Source of the DNA: an uncultured Lachnospiraceae bacterium
Lineage (GTDB): Bacteria; Bacillota; Clostridia; Lachnospirales; Lachnospiraceae
Direction of reading: 5' to 3'
Length of the DNA: 5,967 bases
Assembly (NCBI GenBank): GCA_946623295.1
Contig: CAMOQY010000095.1
Location: 1-5,967, forward strand
Shown one piece after another: positions 1-5,076 of the stretch (positions within the stretch are counted from its first letter, which is position 1; every line of letters starts with the position of its first letter). The position numbers were made by a program, and so were the translations under genes. The notes beneath the pieces are model-generated. The model was not told where the DNA came from. It made no database searches and worked only from the letters and a program-made list of their open reading frames with translations.

Positions 1-131
1 CTTATAATCCAATATGTATTTTTTTATAATTTTTATAACTCACCAGCTATACCTGGCTGGCCTTTAATAGTGATTGCTGCGTTTTTTATTGATATATCAC
101 TTTTTTTATATTATTATTGTACATATAACTC
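1..131. promoter_or_regulatory. AT-rich region upstream of the LysR gene with a small inverted repeat
   Basis: No coding sequence is supported here. The stretch is dominated by T and A runs and is far poorer in GC than the rest of the window. It holds an inverted repeat, CCAGC (43-47) and GCTGG (56-60), with an 8-base spacer. CCAG (43-46) can also pair with CTGG (53-56). TATAAT hexamers occur at 3-8 and 25-30, but in such AT-rich DNA they may be chance. LysR proteins commonly bind interrupted dyads upstream of their own gene and of a divergent target, so this may be the operator of the regulator at 174. That role is inferred. The repeat could also be what remains of a terminator for a gene to the left, though no clean T-tract follows it directly. 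Confidence 0.35.
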
Positions 132-145
132 TTGAGCAATATATT
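117..145 (+). promoter_or_regulatory. Candidate promoter of the LysR-type regulator gene
   Basis: A TTGTAC box (117-122) and a TATATT box (140-145) are separated by exactly 17 bases, a good match to the housekeeping sigma factor pattern. Transcription would start near 152, which leaves a leader of about 20 bases containing the ribosome binding site at 162-167. The surrounding DNA is AT-rich, so chance matches are likely and the call is moderate. Confidence 0.42.
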
Positions 146-161
146 ACACGCGATCACATAC

Positions 162-167
162 AGGAGG
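162..167 (+). promoter_or_regulatory. Ribosome binding site that fixes the start of the LysR gene
   Basis: AGGAGG lies 6 bases before the ATG at 174. It favours this start over an in-frame TTG at 132, which would add 14 residues not typical of the family and has no good Shine-Dalgarno sequence before it. Confidence 0.85.
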
Positions 168-173
168 CGCATA

Positions 174-1130
174 ATGTTTGAGCTTAAAAACTATGTAATG
201 GAAATCTCCAAAGCCGGCAGCTTTTCCCAGGCTGCTAAAAATCTCTTTATTTCGCAGCCCTCGCTCAGCTCATCCATCAAAAGGCTTGAGGAACAGCTGG
301 GCGACGAGCTTTTTGACCGCAGCGTCCACCCCATACAGCTGACTGAATGCGGCGAGGAGTATATACGCTCCGCGCGTTCCATAGATGAAATCGAAAAGAA
401 TTTTAACGTATATCTCGAGGAAAGCCGGCAGATCCAGACCGGCAAGCTTACGATCGGGGGAAGTCATTTGAATCTGTCCTATGTACTGCCGCCCCTGCTC
501 AAGAATTTCCAGGCAAATCATCCCTCGATCGATATCTCTCTGATGGACGGTAATATCGACCTGATGCTGACCTTGCTCTCAAACGGAGAAATCGATCTGC
601 TGGTGGACAGCTGCTCTCTCGACAAGGCTTACTACGAGGAATACAATTACCAGCCCGAAATGCTGCTGCTCGCTGTACCGGAAAACTACCCGTGCAATGA
701 AAGAATGAAGGAATACCGTTTGAGCTACGAAGACATACTGAACAACGCCCACAAGGATCCCGGCAAACACGAGGCGCCTCCGCTTTCCCTGCTTGGCGAC
801 GCACCCTTTATTTATATGACCCCCGATACGGATACGGGCAAACGTGAGAAAAAGATCTTCCGCAGCGAAGGCTTCTACCCTCACTGCATTTTCACTTTCA
901 GGCAGCAGCTTACGACCTTTCACATGGCCTGTCAGGGTATAGGATGCGCTATCATCAGCGATATGATAGTAAAAAGCGATATCTTCCGTCCCAGACTTTT
1001 CTTTTACATGCTTAGTGGAGAAGATAACGTAAGGTATATCAGGTTTTATAAAAAGAAAGCACGCCGCATGACCTATGCGATGCGTGCATTCCTTACGGAC
1101 GCGGGAGTATTCTCAGACGATAATCAATGA
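174..1130 (+). CDS. LysR-family transcriptional regulator
   Basis: This is a 318-residue DNA-binding regulator of normal LysR length. Residues about 3-62 form the winged helix-turn-helix, with the family pattern FSQAAKNLFISQPSLSSSIK followed by LEEQLGDELFDRS and LTECGEEY. A linker helix runs to about residue 88. The rest is the periplasmic-binding-protein-like effector domain, beginning at GKLTIGG (about 90-96). The ligand cannot be predicted. The start is the ATG after AGGAGG; a longer TTG start at 132 is rejected. The gene reads convergently into the dehydrogenase gene at 1146-2450, so it does not share a promoter with it. LysR genes are usually divergent from their targets, which places the most likely target left of the window. 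Its base composition looks more AT-rich than the genes to its right, especially in the upstream region. Confidence 0.95.
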   Translation: MFELKNYVMEISKAGSFSQAAKNLFISQPSLSSSIKRLEEQLGDELFDRSVHPIQLTECGEEYIRSARSIDEIEKNFNVYLEESRQIQTGKLTIGGSHLNLSYVLPPLLKNFQANHPSIDISLMDGNIDLMLTLLSNGEIDLLVDSCSLDKAYYEEYNYQPEMLLLAVPENYPCNERMKEYRLSYEDILNNAHKDPGKHEAPPLSLLGDAPFIYMTPDTDTGKREKKIFRSEGFYPHCIFTFRQQLTTFHMACQGIGCAIISDMIVKSDIFRPRLFFYMLSGEDNVRYIRFYKKKARRMTYAMRAFLTDAGVFSDDNQ

Positions 1131-1145
1131 ATTATTACCTGCCAT

Positions 1146-2450
1146 TTACATCGGATCTTCAATCCCAAGATCCCAGACGAGCCGCGAGAGCACGTATTTG
1201 TCGCGGATATCCTTCGACGCCTTAAAGAGTATCGCAAAAAGCTCCTCTTCTACTCCGATCTCCGCCAGGCGCGCGGGCGCTCCGACGCTGAGCAGGATAT
1301 CCTCTATCTGCTTTGACGGAGGGATCTCCTCACTTATCACAGCCATAATATCGTCCCAGCGTGCGATTATTCTCTCAAGCCTCTTCGCATGCCTGGCAAT
1401 ATCGTATTTGCCCTCCTCTTTTTCAAGGGCGATCATCGGCTCCGCCGCGCCTCCGAGCAGACCGCGCAGCTCGTCATTCCATTTTCCGGCGTCAAAAGCG
1501 CACGCATGGGCGAGAGCCCTTTCGCGGTCGGGGCGGATCTCCCGAAGTCTCTCATAGAGGCGCGCTATGTAAAGCGTCGCGACGCCGCACTGTATGCCGT
1601 GAAGATCCCCGGGAGTGCCAAACTCCAGCGAGCGCATGTCTATCAGGTGCGATATGTAGTGCTCGTTCCCCGAGGCAGGGCGTGAAACTCCGGCGTACGC
1701 CATGGCTGCGCCGCAAAGGACCAGACCCTCAAATACCGCCTCCACGGCGCGGTCCTCCCTGCGCATGAGCGATCCACTGTTTTTTACGCATTTATCCAGC
1801 GCCAGGCGGACCATGTCAGCTATGGCGGGACAGTAATACTCATCGTTTATGATATGGCTGATGCGCCACTCGCAAATGCTCACGTACTTGGCCAGCATAT
1901 CTCCGAGTCCCGCAGCAAGCATACGGTCAGGCGCCGTCTTCAATATATCCGTATCCCCGATTATAACATCAGGCGCGCAGGTGGGGAGCGAGACCTTCAG
2001 CCCATCCCTCTCCATGGATGACGATGCCGAAGCAAAAGCGTCGCACGAGGGCGCGGTCGCGACCATGACATACGGCCTGCCGGTTAGATGCGCAAGTATC
2101 TTGCCTATATCGCAGAGGACTCCCGAGCCGACGCTGACTATAGCGTCACACCGACTGTCATAGTGCTCGACGGCGGAGCCGACGAATTCCTCCGAAGGTT
2201 TCGGACAAACGCCAAATACAAAGGGTACGGCCTCCATCCCAGAACTCCCGATCAGCTCCGCAGCGCCTTTCCCGGCCACCTCATATGTCACGGGATCGGA
2301 CATTACAAACACGCGCCTTGCGCCATACCTGGCGAGGACCTCTCCGAGGCGCGATATCGCGCCTTTCCCTGTGATCACATCATTAACTGTAGTGGAATGC
2401 GTGCGGCCGCAGCTGCACGAAAAGCTTCTCCTGATAGCAAAATCCGACAT
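1146..2450 (-). CDS. egsA: sn-glycerol-1-phosphate dehydrogenase, AraM/EgsA type
   Basis: The 434-residue protein belongs to the iron-containing alcohol dehydrogenase superfamily and most resembles the AraM/EgsA branch, which reduces dihydroxyacetone phosphate to sn-glycerol-1-phosphate with NAD(P)H in the cytoplasm. Visible signs are the N-terminal CSCGRTHSTTV (about 12-22), the nucleotide-binding GSGVLCDIGK (108-117), ATAPSCDAFAS (131-141), GLGDMLAK (181-188), SRPASGNEHYISH (256-268) and LHGIQCGVAT (283-292). By family analogy the metal ligands are Asp184, His264 and His284; the Bacillus enzyme is known to use nickel. All key residues are present, so it should be active. Length is somewhat above the roughly 394 residues of B. 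subtilis AraM. The start is the ATG at 2450, preceded by GGGAGGAGA. Its stop lies 15 bases from that of the convergent LysR gene, with no visible terminator. Related dehydrogenases such as glycerol dehydrogenase are less likely given the N-terminal Cys motif. Confidence 0.9.
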   Translation of the reverse strand: MSDFAIRRSFSCSCGRTHSTTVNDVITGKGAISRLGEVLARYGARRVFVMSDPVTYEVAGKGAAELIGSSGMEAVPFVFGVCPKPSEEFVGSAVEHYDSRCDAIVSVGSGVLCDIGKILAHLTGRPYVMVATAPSCDAFASASSSMERDGLKVSLPTCAPDVIIGDTDILKTAPDRMLAAGLGDMLAKYVSICEWRISHIINDEYYCPAIADMVRLALDKCVKNSGSLMRREDRAVEAVFEGLVLCGAAMAYAGVSRPASGNEHYISHLIDMRSLEFGTPGDLHGIQCGVATLYIARLYERLREIRPDRERALAHACAFDAGKWNDELRGLLGGAAEPMIALEKEEGKYDIARHAKRLERIIARWDDIMAVISEEIPPSKQIEDILLSVGAPARLAEIGVEEELFAILFKASKDIRDKYVLSRLVWDLGIEDPM

Positions 2451-2526
2451 ATTTCGTTGATCTCCTCCCGCGCGGATGCGGGTCCTCAGATGCAGTCCTC
2501 CTGCACTGCAGAAAATACGTGCGCGA
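2451..2526 (-). promoter_or_regulatory. Leader of the glycerol-1-phosphate dehydrogenase gene with two hairpins
   Basis: Read on the minus strand, the leader carries the Shine-Dalgarno stretch GGGAGGAGA (2469-2461), ending 10 bases before the ATG. Just upstream a GC hairpin pairs 2478-2482 with 2467-2471 (CCCGC/GCGGG, 6-base loop), so its inner arm takes up the first Gs of the ribosome binding site. A second hairpin pairs 2505-2510 with 2491-2496 (TGCAGT/ACTGCA), and its 8-base loop displays a second AGGAGG (2502-2497) with no usable start codon behind it. I see no clear -35/-10 pair for this gene. A regulatory role for the hairpins is inferred. Confidence 0.35.
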
Positions 2527-2721
2527 TTATCCTGACACTATGCTGATATAGTCCCGGCGCTGATCGGTAACTGCATAGACCGTGACCGTCATCTCCTCTT
2601 TGTTTACCTTGAAATACCTGCTGTAACCAACAGATAACCAACAGTCATTGACTTGTTGGTTATCGTAAGCTATCATGACCGGCATATCTCGCGGTGAAAG
2701 CAGAGTACTTGAAAACGGCAT
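2527..2721 (-). pseudogene. Possible leftover C-terminal coding fragment or small hypothetical protein (64 residues)
   Basis: An open frame between the ceramidase-fold gene and the dehydrogenase gene encodes up to 64 residues. Its second half (GYSRYFKVNKEEMTVTVYAV and a short tail) reads like genuine protein, with alternating beta-strand residues, and resembles in style the last strands of secreted or metallophosphoesterase-like proteins. I cannot assign a family. Neither the ATG at 2721 nor the ones at 2685 and 2676 has a ribosome binding site, and the frame stays open upstream into the neighbouring gene. It may therefore be the 3' remnant of a decayed gene rather than a working one. The TAACCAACA repeats and the dyad at 2624-2664 fall inside it. 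It may also be a chance frame. Confidence 0.3.
2624..2664. repeat. TAACCAACA repeat cluster: two direct copies and a 32-bp near-perfect dyad
   Basis: TAACCAACAG occurs at 2624-2633 and again at 2635-2644, a repeat distance of 11 bases, close to one helical turn. A third copy lies inverted at 2654-2662. The second and third copies form a dyad with perfect 11-base arms (2633-2643 and 2654-2664). The centre continues as GTCA-T-TGAC with one extra T, so the whole of 2633-2664 is nearly symmetric. There is no T-tract on either side, so it is not a standard terminator. The layout suits an operator bound by a dimeric regulator, or a scar of a small mobile element. It lies 183 bases upstream of the dehydrogenase start. 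Confidence 0.6.
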
Positions 2722-2732
2722 CAGATATCTGA
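2721..2732. repeat. Perfect 12-bp palindrome TCAGATATCTGA
   Basis: A perfect, uninterrupted palindrome lies 34 bases past the stop of the ceramidase-fold gene. A palindrome without a spacer is more like a protein binding site than an RNA hairpin. It may be chance; no other copy was noticed in the window. Confidence 0.35.
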
Positions 2733-2765
2733 ATGTCGCGGAATATCTTAAAAGCCTATAAAGCC

Positions 2766-4100
2766 TTACATCCCGGCAAGCAGCTTTTTGCCTTCTGATA
2801 CGATATACTCGGCGGTTCCGGCGCGGAAGGGTGACGACCTGGTCTCGTAGCCTCCCTCGTCGTAGTGCTCCTGCATGGGGAAATATCCCTCGGAGCCGTT
2901 GGCGTTTGAGACGGGCAGGATCATGGCCCAGCCTTCCGTATTCCTGATGCCGAGGCCTATGCCCGTGAAGGGCTCGCCGGGGATTCCGACGATGGCTACG
3001 TCTCCTATCGCGATCCCGGCCATCGTCATATCAAAGGACTCGGGGCCGTTTTCGAGCCTGACCATGCGCTCGGCCTCGGCGACGACGGTGGTGACCATCA
3101 TGCCTTCGTAGCCGAGCTCGTCATCCCTGCCTGCCATATGCAGCTCGTGGATGCGGTGCGCCTCGGGGATCTGTTCGGGGGTAGGGATATTTGCAGGTAC
3201 GCTGATAGTGCGCGTAAGCGCGGCGATGTAACCCGGCTCCGTATAGGTGACCTTGTCGAATATCCGGAGCATGGCTCCCGCCACATATCTGCCGTACCAG
3301 CGTGAATGATGATAACCTCTGACCACGTCGTCAAAATCCCAGAAGGTATCGTTGAACCAGCCTTCGTCGGCAAACATCGGCATGACGCCCACGTCGCCTT
3401 CGGCGCCGTTTGTGAATATGACCTTTGTATCGGGGATGGTCCTCTCGAAGGTGCGGCGCATAAAGCCCGGCCAGTCGGCGGATATCTTGTTGCCGCCGAT
3501 GGAATCGGGATGAGCGCCGTAGTTGACGAGCACTATGGTATCGGCTCCCTCGCGGTCAAAGCGCAGCAGCCCGAGACGGTGGTCCATCGCGACCTCCTCG
3601 GCCGCGTTTTCCGGATTGTTGATGCCGGGGTTCGTGCGGATTGTGCCGTCCTTCATGCGGACACGGCGGCAGTGCGACAGGTCGCACTCGGTTACTCCGC
3701 GCCCGAAGCGGGCGGGGCGAAGGTCCGCGATGGCGGCCTTTGCTGCCTCGGCAGTCCATTCCAGAAGTGACCTGAAGTAGCCGCTGATAAGCGGATCCTC
3801 ATGGTCGTGGCGGCAGATCGGGCTGGTATGCGTATGAGTGCAGCAGATAAACACGTGGTCGAGCGCAAGGCCCGCCGCCTCTGCTGCTGACTGCCTCAGC
3901 AGGATCATGCTGCGCTCGGCGATCTGGCACAGGTCCATCGCGAGGAGCAGTATCTTCTCTCCGTTAAGCTCCAGCGCGAGACCGTTGATCTCGAGATGGT
4001 CGAGATAACCTTCCGTTTTGCGCACGATGAAATATCCGTCGATCCCGACTCCGAGGGCCGGGTCTATAACTGTTCTGGAAAAGCCTGCTGATAATGGCAT
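2766..4100 (-). CDS. Neutral/alkaline non-lysosomal ceramidase-fold hydrolase, cytoplasmic, catalytic domain only
   Basis: The 444-residue protein matches the N-terminal catalytic domain of the neutral/alkaline ceramidase family, zinc amidases that cleave ceramide into sphingosine and fatty acid. Recognisable elements are CTHTHTSP (87-94), NYGAHPDSIGG (193-203), ISADWPGF (206-213), NGAEGDVG (231-238), GIPGEPFTGIG (372-382) and GYFP followed by GGYE (405-419). By analogy with the Pseudomonas enzyme, the zinc site is His89, His197, Glu376 and Tyr418, with His91 catalytic, so the site looks complete. It is shorter than classical ceramidases (about 640 residues or more): the C-terminal immunoglobulin-like domain is absent, and there is no signal peptide. 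It is therefore probably cytoplasmic, and its true substrate may be a different amide or ester. The start ATG follows GGAGGT by 6 bases and a strong promoter at 4141-4169. Confidence 0.88.
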   Translation of the reverse strand: MPLSAGFSRTVIDPALGVGIDGYFIVRKTEGYLDHLEINGLALELNGEKILLLAMDLCQIAERSMILLRQSAAEAAGLALDHVFICCTHTHTSPICRHDHEDPLISGYFRSLLEWTAEAAKAAIADLRPARFGRGVTECDLSHCRRVRMKDGTIRTNPGINNPENAAEEVAMDHRLGLLRFDREGADTIVLVNYGAHPDSIGGNKISADWPGFMRRTFERTIPDTKVIFTNGAEGDVGVMPMFADEGWFNDTFWDFDDVVRGYHHSRWYGRYVAGAMLRIFDKVTYTEPGYIAALTRTISVPANIPTPEQIPEAHRIHELHMAGRDDELGYEGMMVTTVVAEAERMVRLENGPESFDMTMAGIAIGDVAIVGIPGEPFTGIGLGIRNTEGWAMILPVSNANGSEGYFPMQEHYDEGGYETRSSPFRAGTAEYIVSEGKKLLAGM

Positions 4101-4106
4101 AAAACT

Positions 4107-4112
4107 ACCTCC
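4107..4112 (-). promoter_or_regulatory. Ribosome binding site of the ceramidase-fold gene
   Basis: GGAGGT on the minus strand ends 6 bases before the ATG at 4100. It confirms this start; the protein beginning MPLSAGFSRTVIDP also aligns with the expected family N-terminus, which has no leader peptide here. Confidence 0.8.
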
Positions 4113-4140
4113 GTGTCTGAACGTCTTTCATTTGTCTGTG

Positions 4141-4169
4141 ATTATACATAAACGCGGCTGATATGTAAA
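4141..4169 (-). promoter_or_regulatory. Strong housekeeping promoter of the ceramidase-fold gene
   Basis: On the minus strand TTTACA (4169-4164) and a perfect TATAAT (4146-4141) are separated by exactly 17 bases. Transcription should begin near 4134, giving a leader of about 33 bases with the ribosome binding site close to its end. This is the best promoter match in the window and suggests substantial expression unless repressed. No obvious dyad operator overlaps it. Confidence 0.8.
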
Positions 4170-4264
4170 TAATATTTGTGTAATTGAAAGCAATATTATC
4201 TGTTAGGAAATTTTTTATTTGTCATTTTGCAAGAGAAAGTAGGTATCCGGGGGCTTTTTACCTC

Positions 4265-4287
4265 AGGCGACGTATTGCCTTTTTTTT
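4265..4287 (+). terminator. Weak intrinsic terminator or attenuator ahead of the DUF624 operon
   Basis: AGGCGA (4265-4270) pairs with TTGCCT (4275-4280), including one G-U pair, around a CGTA tetraloop, and is followed directly by seven further Ts (4281-4287). The stem is short, so it would be only a moderate terminator. No gene ends just upstream on the + strand, so if it works it would act as an attenuator of the operon or a block on stray transcription. Confidence 0.4.
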
Positions 4288-4304
4288 GCGCAAATGTTAT
4301 TATT

Positions 4305-4334
4305 TCACGTGTTCCGTGATCGCGGCGTGCCGCG
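4305..4334. repeat. Two adjacent inverted repeats upstream of the DUF624 gene
   Basis: TCACG (4305-4309) and CGTGA (4315-4319) flank a 5-base spacer. Immediately after, CGCGGC (4321-4326) and GCCGCG (4329-4334) form a GC-only dyad with a two-base centre. Either could be a protein operator or a leader hairpin. The second would fold as a stable 5-bp stem with a CGTG loop. Confidence 0.45.
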
Positions 4335-4376
4335 GCTATACCTTGGAAACATCCCGGTGCTTTATTCTGATCCAAC

Positions 4377-4381
4377 GGAGG
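4377..4381 (+). promoter_or_regulatory. Ribosome binding site that decides the DUF624 start
   Basis: GGAGG is 8 bases before the ATG at 4390 but only 2 bases before the ATG at 4384. The spacing selects 4390, which also gives the family-like N-terminus MGSLFNTENRFW. Confidence 0.8.
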
Positions 4382-4389
4382 AAATGCGG

Positions 4390-5076
4390 ATGGGCAGTCT
4401 TTTTAATACCGAAAACCGCTTCTGGCAGTTTATGAACGAAGTGGCGGACATGATCATTCTCTCGATGCTGTGGCTTGTCTTCTGCATTCCCATCGTCACT
4501 ATCGGCCCGGCCACCACGGCAGTCTACTACGTCATGCTGAAAAAGGTGGGCGACGAATCCGACGAGAGTCCGTGGACTCTTTTCTGGCGTTCTTTCAGGC
4601 GCAATATAAAGCAAGGGATCGTGATCGGCCTTATCTATACCGCGCTCGCCGTCGTAATTTATATCGATATACGTTTTTACGCACACGCGCAGGGCAGCCT
4701 CCGTCCTCTCCTCGGGTCAATGACCGTGGTCTTCGGCGGGATGCTGCTCCTGATGATGCCTTACGTGTTCGGACAGCTCGCCCGTTTTGAAAACACGATC
4801 CGGAAGTTTTTTGTCAACTCATTCTATCTGGCTCTGAGGCATATCATCCGTTCGGTACTGATGGCCGCCGTATTGGTGCTCGGAGTTGCGGCCCTGCTCT
4901 ACTACCCGGTGCTGATCGTCGTTGTCCCGGCGCTTGTCATACGTGCGTGCGCATGGTTTCTGTCGAGGAGCTTTGAGCAGCATATGCCCAAGGAGGACGC
5001 GCAGGAAGACGATCTCTCCGAAACTCCGGACGATCATACGGAAGCGGACGATACTAAGGAAGAGGAAAACGAATAA
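4390..5076 (+). CDS. YesL/DUF624-family membrane protein
   Basis: The 228-residue protein is an integral membrane protein of the YesL (DUF624) family, common in Bacillota beside sugar transporters and glycan-degrading enzymes; its biochemical role is unknown. The family opening FNTENRFWQFMNEVADMIIL is present, followed by the conserved stretch CIPIVTIGPATTAVYYVMLK (32-51). Hydrophobic segments lie at about 20-37, 75-97, 107-128 and 155-185. The cytoplasm-like loop FWRSFRRNIKQG (65-76) is also typical. The last 30 residues are unusually acidic and polar, rich in Asp and Glu, and probably disordered. An upstream in-frame ATG at 4294 would add 32 unlikely residues. The stop TAA shares its last base with the ATG of the next gene, so the two are very likely co-transcribed and translationally coupled. 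Confidence 0.9.
   Translation: MGSLFNTENRFWQFMNEVADMIILSMLWLVFCIPIVTIGPATTAVYYVMLKKVGDESDESPWTLFWRSFRRNIKQGIVIGLIYTALAVVIYIDIRFYAHAQGSLRPLLGSMTVVFGGMLLLMMPYVFGQLARFENTIRKFFVNSFYLALRHIIRSVLMAAVLVLGVAALLYYPVLIVVVPALVIRACAWFLSRSFEQHMPKEDAQEDDLSETPDDHTEADDTKEEENE

Larger units (their letters stand above)
4170..4389 (+). promoter_or_regulatory. Hairpin-rich upstream region of the DUF624 operon
   Basis: No gene is supported in this part of the divergent intergenic region. It changes from AT-rich on the left to GC-rich on the right. In order it contains a weak hairpin AGGTA/TACCT (4241-4245 with 4259-4263), a terminator-like hairpin with T-tract (4265-4287), an inverted repeat TCACG/CGTGA (4305-4319) and a GC palindrome (4321-4334). 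A TTGTCA box at 4219-4224 could be a -35 element, but the -10 sequence after it (around AGGTAT, 4241-4246) is poor. The run of structures before the start at 4390 looks like a regulated leader. I do not recognise a known riboswitch. Confidence 0.4.

Noticed and set aside
132..173. Extension of the LysR gene to an in-frame TTG start at 132
   Set aside because: The AGGAGG at 162-167 and the family N-terminus MFELKNYV support the ATG at 174. The extra residues are not family-like and would overlap the candidate -10 box.
1075..2546. Long open frames on the + strand opposite the dehydrogenase gene (for example 1361-1768 and 2088-2546)
   Set aside because: They lie antisense to a gene with clear family motifs, and their low-complexity Arg/Ser/Ala-rich translations are typical shadows of GC-rich codons.
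2624..2664. CRISPR array or intrinsic terminator for the repeat cluster
   Set aside because: The units are only about 10 bases with 1-10 base gaps, so it is not a CRISPR. No T-tract follows on either strand, so it is not a standard terminator.
2675..2761. 28-residue + strand frame beginning MTGISRGESR and ending NVAEYLKSL
   Set aside because: The translation looks plausible, but there is no Shine-Dalgarno sequence or promoter, and it lies opposite the minus-strand fragment. It is too short to support alone.
3306..3780. Open frames on the + strand opposite the ceramidase-fold gene
   Set aside because: They are antisense shadows of a well-supported gene, without a ribosome binding site or family similarity.
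4294..4389. Longer DUF624 start at the ATG at 4294
   Set aside because: It would add 32 residues unlike the family, with no ribosome binding site; GGAGG at 4377-4381 is correctly spaced for 4390.
4184..4435. 83-residue + strand frame starting with TTG in the DUF624 leader
   Set aside because: It overlaps the true gene start in another frame, has no ribosome binding site, and crosses the terminator-like hairpin.
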